A DNA stretch of 64,000 nt from Acetobacterium tundrae (GTDB lineage Bacteria; Bacillota; Clostridia; Eubacteriales; Eubacteriaceae), in contig NZ_RXYB01000007.1 of NCBI RefSeq assembly GCF_008086615.1, forward strand, positions 91,938-155,937. Reading direction: 5' to 3'. A program made the position numbers and the translations under genes. Below the pieces are notes generated by a model. That model ran no database searches and had not been told where the DNA came from. It worked only from the letters and a program-made list of their open reading frames with translations. Shown here in pieces: positions 52,278-61,900 of this stretch. Numbering within the stretch: the stretch's first letter is position 1; every line of letters begins with the position of its first letter.

Positions 52278-52332
52278 TAGGCTTTTACTAGGCTTTTGTT
52301 GAAAGCAACACCACCGTCTCAACATGCTTGCC
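52278..52332. other. Possible attachment core at the 3' end of the recombinase gene
   Basis: The recombinase ends in the peptide HVETVVLLSTKA, nearly the same as HVETVVLLSKL at 63064-63093 on the minus strand (shared bases CATGT-GA-ACGGT-GTGTT). Behind the stop codon stand two tandem AAAAGCCTAG units (52278-52299). An integrated element whose recombinase ends at its own att site has this structure. Exact crossover point not determined. Confidence 0.5.
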
Positions 52333-53964
52333 ATTGTCCAAACCTAATTCCATTTGATCTTCAATGATCGGAAGTTTGAATATAATCGACTTTAACCACT
52401 GTCCGCATGGCTTTGCTTCTTCATATATATTGATTTCTTTGACCAGGGCTGATAGTAATGTTCGTTTATCTGCATCTTCCATAATAGCATATAATTTATC
52501 AAAATAAACCAATGTCTTATAAACATTTTCCCCTGTCAGCTTTTCAGCTTCAATTGCTTTTTTTCTATCCTTGCATTCTTTCAAGCTATGTTCAACATCA
52601 TCGATGTAATCATACATTTTATCCAATCTGTCCTGTAAATCGGACAATTTCCGGTCATAGTGCTTATCTTCAACATCCAAACTGTCAATCTGTTTTTCCA
52701 GACTTCTTTTTGTTCCAATGTATTTTCCCAACTGTTTTTGAAAATTTGAAATTTCTTTTTCAACTTCAATCGTATCCGTTTTGATATTGATTTTCTTTTG
52801 CATCATATCCGCAAATTTGGGATTGCTTACCAACTTGCTTATGACTTCTGCCACAGCATTATCCAGTTTTTCCTCATTCAGCTGTTTGTTGTAAGTGCAG
52901 GCATGACCATTTAATAGCGTCCGATGTTTGCAACCATAATAGTAATAATCTTTATAATGCTTACCATTCTTTCTTTTAATCGACTTGTTGCCATACATTC
53001 CAGCGCCACAGATGGGACAAAGTAAAAGACCTGATAAAAGATGTGTTTTCTCATCTTTGCCCTTATTCACGTGCTCATATCGTTTGGCCTGTGATTTTCG
53101 TTTTTCTTGTGATTTTTCCCATGTGCTTTCGTCAATGAGTGCCGCATGGATTCCATCGACTATCATAAAATCATCTTGCTTGACGATGTGATATTTTCCT
53201 CTTGTTCCCGTTACTTTTTCATTTTTTCTCCGCCCATAAGCGATTTTTCCGCTATATATTGGATTGTCAAGAATCTGTCTGATCAGACTTGCTGAAAAGT
53301 AAGGACTTTTTCCGTTCTGCCGTGCAATCTTATTGATTCCCTGTTGCTGTAGATACCTTGCAATCCCGTTTGCTCCCATATCCGTATTGATATACTTGTC
53401 AAAGATCAGGCGTATTGCTTTGGCTTCGTCTTCCTGTATTTCTAATTTTCCGTTGATAAGTATATAGCCATAGGGTGCAAAACCGCCATTCCACTTACCT
53501 TCACTCGCCTTCTGTTTTCTGCCTGCCATTGTCTGAACCAAGCTATTTTCACGTTCAATCTCGGCTACAGCGGATAAAATTGTAATCACTAGTTTTCCTG
53601 CATCTTTGGAGCTATCAATGCCATCTTCAACGGAAATCAGATTCACATCATTGTCATTCATCAACTGTAGCGAATTCAATATATCTGCTGCATTTCGTCC
53701 GAACCGAGATAGTTTAAACACCAGAACATAAGAGACCCCATCTTTGTTTGAATTGATATCTTCGAGCATTTTCTTGAATTCTGGCCTGCCCTCGATGAAT
53801 TTACCTGATTTTCCAGCGTCTTCATACTGCCCCACAATTTCGTAACTAAACGCATCTGCATATTTTTTGATGCGATCTTTTTGAGCGTCAAGAGAAAATC
53901 CGTCTATCTGCATCGTAGTTGATACTCTTGTGTAGATATAGACTTTTATTTTTTTATCTGCCAT
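52288..53964 (-). CDS. Large serine recombinase (site-specific integrase of the mobile element)
   Basis: 558 residues. The catalytic resolvase domain is at 1-150 (VYIYTRVSTTMQIDGFSLDA with the nucleophilic serine; LVFKLSRFGRNAADIL with the catalytic arginines). Then a recombinase domain (150-285: GGFAPYGYILINGKLE), a zinc ribbon (CPICGAGMYGNKS ... YGCKHR ... CTYNK, about 315-355) and a coiled coil (about 385-460). The C-terminal tail HVETVVLLSTKA repeats the host att-like sequence. It catalyses integration and excision of the element. A good promoter precedes it. Confidence 0.95.
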   Translation of the reverse strand: MADKKIKVYIYTRVSTTMQIDGFSLDAQKDRIKKYADAFSYEIVGQYEDAGKSGKFIEGRPEFKKMLEDINSNKDGVSYVLVFKLSRFGRNAADILNSLQLMNDNDVNLISVEDGIDSSKDAGKLVITILSAVAEIERENSLVQTMAGRKQKASEGKWNGGFAPYGYILINGKLEIQEDEAKAIRLIFDKYINTDMGANGIARYLQQQGINKIARQNGKSPYFSASLIRQILDNPIYSGKIAYGRRKNEKVTGTRGKYHIVKQDDFMIVDGIHAALIDESTWEKSQEKRKSQAKRYEHVNKGKDEKTHLLSGLLLCPICGAGMYGNKSIKRKNGKHYKDYYYYGCKHRTLLNGHACTYNKQLNEEKLDNAVAEVISKLVSNPKFADMMQKKINIKTDTIEVEKEISNFQKQLGKYIGTKRSLEKQIDSLDVEDKHYDRKLSDLQDRLDKMYDYIDDVEHSLKECKDRKKAIEAEKLTGENVYKTLVYFDKLYAIMEDADKRTLLSALVKEINIYEEAKPCGQWLKSIIFKLPIIEDQMELGLDNGKHVETVVLLSTKA

Positions 53965-54008
53965 CTTTTCACCTTATCCCAATGAGTTTGGACATTGTTT
54001 TCACGTTC

Positions 54009-54037
54009 ATTATAGCAATGCCTATGTATATAAACAA
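54009..54037 (-). promoter_or_regulatory. Promoter of the recombinase gene
   Basis: TTGTTT (54037-54032), 17-nt spacer and TATAAT (54014-54009) on the minus strand, 45 nt before the recombinase start with GGTGA near it. This promoter lies downstream of the terminator at 54040, so the recombinase can be transcribed independently. Confidence 0.75.
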
Positions 54038-54039
54038 GC

Positions 54040-54075
54040 AAAAAAAAACAGACCAACAAATCAGTTATCTGTTGG
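54040..54075 (-). terminator. Terminator upstream of the recombinase
   Basis: On the minus strand CCAACA and TGTTGG pair around an 11-nt loop and are followed by TCTG and a long T-run. It overlaps the stop codon of the small ORF at 54061, so it terminates transcripts from the transfer genes before the recombinase. Confidence 0.8.
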
Positions 54076-54174
54076 CCTTGGTGGATCTGGTAAACTTTCC
54101 AAATCAATTTCTTCTGCATATTTTTCGATGAGATTAGCAAGAAGGTCAGCTAATCGATCTATTTCATTGTCCAT
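54061..54174 (-). CDS. 37-residue ORF between relaxase and recombinase
   Basis: ATG at 54174 with AAAGGAG 8-9 nt upstream, encoding MDNEIDRLADLLANLIEKYA and an acidic tail LESLPDPPRPTDN. Similar small ORFs are common just before the recombinase in elements of this kind. Its stop codon is inside the terminator stem. Function unknown. Confidence 0.6.
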   Translation of the reverse strand: MDNEIDRLADLLANLIEKYAEEIDLESLPDPPRPTDN

Positions 54175-54217
54175 ACTAACCTTCTCCTTTCTCATAGCAT
54201 ACATCTTTCAAAATGCA

Positions 54218-55363
54218 TCAAAAATATTCTTGTAATTTATATTGTCTTAAAGTACTTGCATGCTTTCTCAACCATGTTAAAATTTCCTTATTATTTTGAG
54301 CTTCTTCAATATAATAATTTTGATATTCTTCAAAAAGATATATTAATAGCTCTACATCTGCCCCATCGCCCCAAACACTTAAAGATTTAAAAAGTGTAGA
54401 GAATAATCCAGAACCATTTATTAGATAGTTTATTGACCTTTTCAGATCATTATCTTTTGGTTTTTCACTTCTTAAAAAATTAAATTGATTGTTCCCAACA
54501 ATTGCCAATAATGCTCTTGTATACTTCATAAATTGATTTGTATCCTTGTCATAGAAACTGTATTTCTCGGTAATCTTTTGTGCGATAAATGCTTGTAGTT
54601 CATAAGGAGTATTAATGTTTTTCAAAAGTTCACTTGTAATTTGGTGGGCATATATGTTTTTGAAAACAACCTCCTGACGTATCCATCTTTTGCAATTGAT
54701 TGCTTCTTCATACCGGAAATTCTTTGTCTGTAAAATTTCAAGCCTTTTATTATAAATCCTGCTAAAACACCTTGTATTTGATTTGCGTGAGCCAAGATAA
54801 ATTGTTGAATATAGACCATCTATATCTAATGCTGTTTTTGAGCGTATCATGTTTCTGTTTTTGTAGTCCTTAATTCCAATGCTATCATTTTTTAGTCCTC
54901 TGTATATATCATCAGGATTAACAGACAAGTGAAAGTTCTTATAATCTGCTACAAAATCTATTCTTGATAACCTTGTTATGTACTCATCACTCTGTAACAT
55001 CCGAATAAAGGTAATAATATCCATTTTCACATCAAATCGTATTTCAAAATCTGTCTGAAAGCTTGCCCAAGCGTATGCAGAAAAGCGAATGCATACACCC
55101 ATATTAGAAAAATCTTCATGCCAACTAATACACAGATACCACGGCTTATTTTCAATGATCAATCCATTAGTATAACCCTTTTGAATACCTTTTTCAGTCT
55201 GCACCATTTCGTCATACAGTTCTTCTAATCTTGATTTTTCAATAAACGTCTGTATAATTATTTTACATTTATCAAGCCATTCTAAACAATCTAACTTTTT
55301 CTTTGGCATTAAAACAACTGTGAACTCATCAATACCTACAGTGATAGAAGTTTTGCTATTCAT
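54218..55363 (-). CDS. Replication initiation/relaxase protein (Rep_trans, MobT type)
   Basis: 381 residues with the Rep_trans pattern. An N-terminal domain (TVGIDEFTVVLMP) is followed by the nickase domain with LSRIDFVADYKN, GLYSTIYLGSRKSNTRCFSRIYNKRLE (conserved G-S-R-x-S and Y-x-K), then a helical C-terminus. This is the Tn916 Orf20/MobT class that nicks oriT and starts rolling-circle transfer and replication. A perfect inverted repeat lies 33-63 nt upstream of its start codon, and the coupling ATPase comes before that, as in Tn916. Confidence 0.88.
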   Translation of the reverse strand: MNSKTSITVGIDEFTVVLMPKKKLDCLEWLDKCKIIIQTFIEKSRLEELYDEMVQTEKGIQKGYTNGLIIENKPWYLCISWHEDFSNMGVCIRFSAYAWASFQTDFEIRFDVKMDIITFIRMLQSDEYITRLSRIDFVADYKNFHLSVNPDDIYRGLKNDSIGIKDYKNRNMIRSKTALDIDGLYSTIYLGSRKSNTRCFSRIYNKRLEILQTKNFRYEEAINCKRWIRQEVVFKNIYAHQITSELLKNINTPYELQAFIAQKITEKYSFYDKDTNQFMKYTRALLAIVGNNQFNFLRSEKPKDNDLKRSINYLINGSGLFSTLFKSLSVWGDGADVELLIYLFEEYQNYYIEEAQNNKEILTWLRKHASTLRQYKLQEYF

Positions 55364-55395
55364 AGTATTGTATACTCCTTATCATTTTATTTTTC

Positions 55396-55426
55396 TCTGC
55401 GGGGGTTATTACATAACCCCCGCAGA
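55396..55426. other. Candidate origin of transfer (oriT): 14-bp perfect inverted repeat
   Basis: TCTGCGGGGGTTAT and ATAACCCCCGCAGA are perfect arms around TAC, in the 73-nt gap between the FtsK/TcpA gene and the relaxase. In Tn916-family elements oriT lies exactly here and carries a C5/G5 inverted repeat. The GC-rich stem is conspicuous in an AT-rich element. Confidence 0.65.
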
Positions 55427-55436
55427 CTTGTTATAA

Positions 55437-56750
55437 TCAATCTACAGCCGCTAATATGTCAAAATCCAATGTCGGAAAAGAACAAACTTTGGGCTGGCGT
55501 GTCAGACCTTGATAAGAATAAAGCCCCTGTCCAGGACCGAATTTCAATTTCGGCAGATTAGCATATTCCTCAAATGCCGTTTGATAAGTCATATCCGAAG
55601 CACTACCAAGTACTACCTTCCAGACAAGATTATCTCTGATTGATGTGGGTATGATTTTACTATCTGATTTTTGCATTGCTATCCACAAATAAATTCCCAA
55701 AGCTCTACCTTTTTGAACAACGTTCGTCAAATACATTAAAACTTTATCCCTTGTCTGTTTATCAAACGTATTAACAACAGACTGAAAAGACGAAAATTCG
55801 TCTATTATAAGCACCTTCGCCGACATGCCCCAAGTTTTGTAATCACTATCAAGTTTTTTGTTCAGATGTTCCTTTAACTCTAATTGACGCTCTGTCATAA
55901 CATTATAAAAAATTCCCAAAAGTGCAATAATTTCTTCTGTTGTTCCTGCGGTCCGTGTTGCAGCTATTTTATTCCCCAATACACATATTGACGAATTTTT
56001 TGGATCAGCAAAATAAATTTCTGGCTGTACAGAAAAATTTAGAAGTTGCAGAATCAAGGAAAATAATGCATATGTTTTTCCAGACCCAGTTGATCCTACT
56101 ATCAAAGCGTGTTGAAGCGGTACTGGGACTTCACTCTTACCATCCATAAACAATGTGTAATCTTCAAATTGATGACAATACTGCTTAAACTCGTTGTATG
56201 TATTAAATACAAGTTGCTTGATTTCACTTGTTTCAAATTCAAAAATATGAGTATTCATATCTTTCGAAAGATATTGTTCCAAAACAACAAAATTACCTAA
56301 TGCCGAAGATATATTCACATCCTCAAATATTTTGTGATATTTGATTTTATTTTGAATATATACTTTTCCCTCTACCATATCATTTGAAAGAGAGACTTTA
56401 ATTTTAGGAGTAACGACTGTTTTTTCTCCTAATGTATATTGTTGAACACTATATCTGTTTCCTGCTTCTTGTAATTCACGTCGTATATTCCTGATAAGTT
56501 TACAGTGAATAAATGAATATCTAAAACCGTTATATAACTTATGATAGACGTACCAATAAACTATGTATGCAACTATCTGCACTCCAGCAATCAAATAGAA
56601 AACAAACCCTATTTTTCTAATTAATTCAACTCCAATAGGGAAGTTATTGGTTGGCAACTGATAATTCAGTAGCCAACCAATGCTAATTAGAGCAAAAACT
56701 TCTAAAATAAATAGTTCAAATAATTTACTTTGCCTGTCCTGCTGCAGCAT
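55437..56750 (-). CDS. FtsK/SpoIIIE-type DNA translocase (TcpA-like coupling protein)
   Basis: 437 residues. Two N-terminal membrane helices (FVLELFALISIGWLLNY-like, and GFVFYLIAGVQIVAYIVYWY), then an FtsK motor domain with Walker A LIVGSTGSGKTYALF, FADPKNSS, Walker B AKVLIIDEFSSFQ, and RALGIYLWIAMQKSDSKIIP. It is the coupling protein that brings the relaxase-DNA complex to a transfer channel. The element has no T4SS, so transfer would need a helper's machinery. It overlaps the preceding gene by 26 nt. Confidence 0.9.
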   Translation of the reverse strand: MLQQDRQSKLFELFILEVFALISIGWLLNYQLPTNNFPIGVELIRKIGFVFYLIAGVQIVAYIVYWYVYHKLYNGFRYSFIHCKLIRNIRRELQEAGNRYSVQQYTLGEKTVVTPKIKVSLSNDMVEGKVYIQNKIKYHKIFEDVNISSALGNFVVLEQYLSKDMNTHIFEFETSEIKQLVFNTYNEFKQYCHQFEDYTLFMDGKSEVPVPLQHALIVGSTGSGKTYALFSLILQLLNFSVQPEIYFADPKNSSICVLGNKIAATRTAGTTEEIIALLGIFYNVMTERQLELKEHLNKKLDSDYKTWGMSAKVLIIDEFSSFQSVVNTFDKQTRDKVLMYLTNVVQKGRALGIYLWIAMQKSDSKIIPTSIRDNLVWKVVLGSASDMTYQTAFEEYANLPKLKFGPGQGLYSYQGLTRQPKVCSFPTLDFDILAAVD

Positions 56751-57156
56751 TGCTTACACTTCCTTGCCCTTGTAGATTTGCTGACTTCAATAATTTAATC
56801 CCATGAAAACGCAGAATAAAACTGAAATTGATGTAGTAGCTTAAAGAAGCATCAAAATTTTCAAGTGCTACATAATCTCCTTTTTTGTATGGTAAAGGAT
56901 ACGCAACACCTAAAATCGTACAATCAAAGGTTTCTAAAACATTATTATCCTGTTCAAGTCCTGTCGCTTTATCAATAACTAGCTTTGAATGGTCTTCAAC
57001 AATTTGAAGTGTAACTGTAGCTCCTGCTTCAAGACCTTTTTCCGCATTTCCCTTTGATGCTCTTTGATTAACAAAACGATAACGGTTACCCGTATCTTTT
57101 AGCAATTCTTCACCTAACACCATTGTTTTCGTATAACGGTACCCATTTTTTAACAT
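56725..57156 (-). CDS. Small transfer-module protein, YdcP/DUF961-like by position
   Basis: 143 residues, soluble, mostly beta (GATVTLQIVEDHSKLVIDKA, LETFDCTILGVAYPLPYKKG, ALENFDASLSYYINFSFILR). In Tn916-type elements one or two DUF961 proteins (Orf22/23) precede the FtsK gene, and this gene has that position and size. The sequence match is not strong enough to be sure. It overlaps both neighbours (7 nt upstream, 26 nt downstream), so translation is tightly coupled. Confidence 0.5.
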   Translation of the reverse strand: MLKNGYRYTKTMVLGEELLKDTGNRYRFVNQRASKGNAEKGLEAGATVTLQIVEDHSKLVIDKATGLEQDNNVLETFDCTILGVAYPLPYKKGDYVALENFDASLSYYINFSFILRFHGIKLLKSANLQGQGSVSNAAAGQAK

Positions 57157-57416
57157 TTTTTCTTATTCCCCTTCCATATGTTGGGGATATCTAATCCTAA
57201 TCCCCCATAAGTGTTATTACTAATCGTACCCATGATTGTGCGTAAATCATACACATGGTTTACATAGTCCAAATCATCCGTACAAATATTCACGGTAATT
57301 GTCTGTTTGTCATACGCATCAACAATTGCTTTTATAGCAATAAGACTAGATTTTTGCCTCGTGTATTTTTGAAAAACATCATAATATTTCTCTTTCCAAC
57401 GCTGATCATCATTCAT
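57150..57416 (-). CDS. Small protein at the start of the transfer operon
   Basis: 88 residues starting MNDDQRWKEKYYDVFQKYTR at 57416, with AAGGGA 9 nt upstream. Helical N-terminal half, then NHVYDLRTIMGTISNN and a basic end. No family recognised. A TATAAT-type -10 box lies at 57473-57478 on the minus strand, so it is likely the first gene of the transfer operon. Confidence 0.55.
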   Translation of the reverse strand: MNDDQRWKEKYYDVFQKYTRQKSSLIAIKAIVDAYDKQTITVNICTDDLDYVNHVYDLRTIMGTISNNTYGGLGLDIPNIWKGNKKKC

Positions 57417-57547
57417 ACTTTTCATTCCCTTCAAGTTGTTTTATTTGCTTAAGCTTGAATTCATTATACTTTTTTTAAACGATATTTTTTTAAATGTCTG
57501 TTGGTGAATTTCATGATATACTAATTTAAAAAAGAGGGGATGCTAGT

Positions 57548-58567
57548 ATGGATGAAGAACAACTTATATATTTTGATGAAGCTTTTAAACAATTAAAAAA
57601 GAATTGGTTCCCAAATGATGATCCCTGTTATAACGATAATTACATCACATTAACTAGAACATCAATACAGTCTATTATCAAAAAAGATATCGTTGGCAGA
57701 TATTTAGGATTAAAGGACGGAGAGAGAAAAAAGAAAAAGTATACTGATTTAAACAATGAATCAAAGATTGAAGATTTATATGTATTCCCTAAGTATAATT
57801 TTAGAAATGAAGAACCTCTTATACTATCTGTCTGGGATGAGCATTTCAATAACAAAAAATTAATGTCTTTACATGAAAAATATATCAAATCTGGCAGACC
57901 CAATTATCTCATGAATAATGCTTACGTTTTTTCACTCAAACATGAATTAGAACGTCGACAGTATCCGCTCAAATCAATATATATATCTATTGATAGTAAG
58001 GCTCAAATTCGAAATTCTATATCTGATGATGATGCCAAAAGCCATTTTACAGAACTCATTTCTGAAACGTTAAATAATTTTAATATGCGAATTCAAGAAC
58101 ATGTATCTATCCATAATAATACAAAAAAAGTAGAGTGCGATCGTCTAAACTCTATTATTTTCTATATTAACAATAAATTGAAAATTTTAGACAAAAATAT
58201 TCAATTAAAAAATTCTTTCCTAACAGAAAAAGAAAATATCAATGAATTAATGGATATGCTAAAAAAAGATTTCAGTTTTAACTTTAATACTGAAGAGAAA
58301 ATTCAAAACACCATAGAGAAATATTCTAAATGCAACTGTAGAATTGATCAAGAAAAAGAATATATTTCAAGAGAACTGTACGATTTTGAAACAAATATAA
58401 TTAAAAAATATTATGTCCTTATTCAAGAAGATAACACCCTTAGAAAAAAAGCATTCTTCGAACGGAAAAAATCTGAGACTGCTTTATTACGGGCAATTTC
58501 TGCTATACAAAATTCTGAAGAACGTAAATACTACCTCTCAGGACTTGAAATTATCGGAATAAGGTGA
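57548..58567 (+). CDS. Unknown coiled-coil cargo protein, divergent from the transfer operon
   Basis: 339 residues, lysine- and asparagine-rich. The first half is globular (YVFPKYNFRNEEPLILSVWD, LKSIYISIDSKAQIRNSISD). The second half (about 190-325) is an extended coiled coil (FYINNKLKILDKNIQLKNSF, RKKAFFERKKSETALLRAIS). No family recognised; no membrane segment. GAGGGG is 8 nt upstream, and TATACT lies about 25 nt before that. It stands between the mobilization genes and the STAND gene and is closed by a strong terminator. It may be an element regulator or a partner of the STAND protein. Confidence 0.6.
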   Translation: MDEEQLIYFDEAFKQLKKNWFPNDDPCYNDNYITLTRTSIQSIIKKDIVGRYLGLKDGERKKKKYTDLNNESKIEDLYVFPKYNFRNEEPLILSVWDEHFNNKKLMSLHEKYIKSGRPNYLMNNAYVFSLKHELERRQYPLKSIYISIDSKAQIRNSISDDDAKSHFTELISETLNNFNMRIQEHVSIHNNTKKVECDRLNSIIFYINNKLKILDKNIQLKNSFLTEKENINELMDMLKKDFSFNFNTEEKIQNTIEKYSKCNCRIDQEKEYISRELYDFETNIIKKYYVLIQEDNTLRKKAFFERKKSETALLRAISAIQNSEERKYYLSGLEIIGIR

Positions 58568-58613
58568 TCATTTCTATTTAGAACGTTATTGCTGCCGGTT
58601 CGGTTAAATTATT

Positions 58614-58655
58614 AAAACCCGATTACAGATTTGACTGTCTGAAATCGGGTTTATC
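58614..58655. terminator. Terminator between the convergent cargo genes
   Basis: AAACCCGATT and AATCGGGTTT (58615-58624 and 58643-58652), with extra pairing CAGA/TCTG inside. It separates the coiled-coil gene from the STAND gene. The rest of the gap to 58930 holds no gene I can see. Confidence 0.75.
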
Positions 58656-58930
58656 TTCGCTCTGAACATTACCAATTAAATTATCTTCAAAGATATGTCC
58701 ATATCAACAAATCCCCTCAATTGTTTTATCTTTCAATAAACACTCAATGTATATGTAATATTTTGAAGTGTGATATTTCAAGATTTGACACCTTATGATG
58801 AAAAAAACAGACTTTCAATAACGAGTAAATAAGAAATATTGAAATATTACAAAGATTATCCCTTGTTTTATTTTTGAAGTATTTAATAGAGATACTTAAC
58901 TAAGCTGCAAAAACAACTTTAGATTTAACT

Positions 58931-61900
58931 TCAGCCTCTCAAAATTTCATTAATTTGTTCTGTCTCAATTTGCTTTTTTAAGTAACCAATTTCTTTTTCA
59001 AAATAATTTTTATGCTTTATCCACTTTAAGCCTATAAAGAATGGAAGCAACGATTCAAGAAACTCAATCCTAGTAGAATACATGGGCACTGCACTACCTG
59101 ACCAACTGCACGATGTAGGTACTAAAGGTATCTTTTCAAAATCCTCAAATAATGGGTTGTTCTCAAGGAAAAGCCAAAGATATTCTTGTTTTATATCAAC
59201 TTTCAATTTGGATATAACCGAAAACAAACAATACATTTTTGTTTCATCATTAGAAAACAGTTGTATACATTGCTGAATCCACTCATTTTGTTTTATTAAC
59301 AAGTTTTCTTGGTTTTGAACTGGCAATAATAAAGACTCTAAAAAATATGGTACAATCATTGTGGGAAATCGACTTTCCTTTATTAGTTGCTCAAATATTT
59401 TATTATAAATTTCTATAAAATCATCTAAATCAAAAAAACAACGAGTTCTTTCTTGATGGTCGCAAAAAGAGCTATTACTATTATTAACTAAATAATCAAT
59501 ATAATCATCCAGTATAGATGGTTCAACCATATAAATCTCTTTTAATAATTTACCGTCATGGTCATGATGATTTTCATATGACAACATTATAAAATAAATT
59601 TCTTTTAGCAATTCTAAGTTTTTACTAAATTTTTGAATAACGGATTGTGGGGTATTGTGATACTGATTAAATAGCAAATGAAAATAAATATGCACCATAA
59701 AAGATGAGTATTCCACCTTAGTTAAAATGATTTTACACCCTTTTATCAAAACATCTCTATCTATAAAGCTATACTTTTCCAAAAATTCTACATCACGGAA
59801 TGATGACGAAGTAACAACCCTATCAGAAGTGTCTGCTAAAAAGTCGTAGAGTCCGTTTAAATGTTCATCAGTAATTAACTCTGTCGGCAATTCGTGATAA
59901 TATGCATACAACCAGGCGTTCTTTTGAGTATATTCATTATTATTGATCACTTCAAACACTTCCAAATCGGGTAACAAGGAAAAGAGAACCTTTATCAAAC
60001 TGTGTGGTTGCAAATTGTTTGGGGTATTTTTTTCTATGTAATATTTAATTGCATCAACATAACAATCTTTTTTAAGAGAAATTGCATTAAATGCAATTCC
60101 CAATCCCTCTCCGACTTTCCAAGCATCGTGATTGTCAAGATAATTGATGTCACTACAAACATCAATTATTCTCTTAAACATTCTTAAATCACAATTAGAA
60201 ACATATTGTTCAATTTCTTGTCGTTTTAATTTTTCAAGTTCTTTGTAATCGATTTCTTCTTTATAATCTGATCCTTTGAGAAGGTTGTATAGATAAAAGT
60301 TTTCTCCTTCAAAATATTCATCAAATAATGATTCGCAAGAAATGTTCATTCGTGTAAAAACGCGAACTAACTTATCTGCTAAAAGACAATTTTTTAATTC
60401 GCTTGTAGGAAAATATGATTTCAAAATGGAATTAATATATGTCAGGTCAAATTGTATAACTGAAATACTTACTTTCTCAATTGTATCGCCATAAGAATTA
60501 AGAACTTCTCTGATTTTTTCATTATAATTCTCAAATTTACAAAGAGAAGTTAAGTATTGCCAAATTAACTTTCGATATTTTTCAACGCCTTCAGATGTAA
60601 CTAATGGGATTTGATAAATCGTAAATGTATTTTTTCGTCCTGCCTCCGTTGGGGAAAAGTACAATTTTAAAAATTCTTTTGCTATATCTAAAAAAAGGAT
60701 TACAATGTATTCTTGTTCCCAATCATTTGAATATTCTTCTATCTTCTCAAAAAAGGCTATTTGCGTATAAAATTCATATAGCATAGAGTTTTTATTTATA
60801 CCATAGTATTGACTAATTGCGTGATAAAATTCCATATATAAATCTGGTCGTTTTAAAAAATACTGAAAAAATAAATCTAATGCTGTAGGTAAATCAGTCA
60901 TGTCAGCGAAGCCACCAAGGATTTCAATAATATCATTCGTAACATTCTGATAATTCTTTCCTTTTACAGTATCAATATCAGTGCATTCAATAACAACACT
61001 TTCTTCAAGCTCAATTTTATTTTGCAAAATTAGAAGTGTCTCCGTAGGATTTATTCTAAAAAATGCTTTGACAAATTCAAAGAAAAATGGAGATTTTTCT
61101 TTTGATAATTCATTCCACAACATTTCTATTTTTTTTTCAACAAAACAGATGAGAGCATCATTTCTAAAAATATTAAGCAGGGTACTAATGGTCAAAATGG
61201 TTCGTCCTCTGTAACTTTGAAAACAGACTTTAATCATTTCGGATAAGCTGATTAGTTTTTTATCGAAAAAAACGTATTTTAGCAAATAATTTGACAGGCA
61301 CTGGTCTGAAAAGCGTACAGCTTTATCATTGTAGATATCAACAATTTCTTTCTCATGAAGCTTACGGATATTTTCAATAAAACTATCGCTATTCAAGCCG
61401 TTTGCCAGTAAAATAGACAAAAACGAGTCAATATGTTCTAAATGAATTGCTTCCAAAAAGGCAACTATACCAGCAGTTATACACATCTGATGATCAGCAA
61501 GTAATTGATTTTCTTCTAAAGAAGAACCGTAATAATCATCATATAATTGTGATACATCATTAATGGAATCCAAACGATTTGAACTACAAGCTAATTTTCC
61601 AGCAAGTATAGCAATTCGGGCATTTCCTTCAGCGATTTTAATAATTCTTTCATGATAATTTTGATTGACAATTCCTAATACAGTTTCAAGGATTTTCTTA
61701 ATCTCATCATCTGTGAATGCGCTTATATTTACAGTCTCATACAAAGCAATATTCCGAATATCGTTCGTCACTTTTTGGAGTGCATAATCTCGTACGGAAA
61801 TAAGTATTTTTACATTATATCCTTCAAGCTTCATGGTTGTATAATCAATAATATGATGTAATCCTGATAATTGATTTGCATCATCAATAAAAAGAAAATA

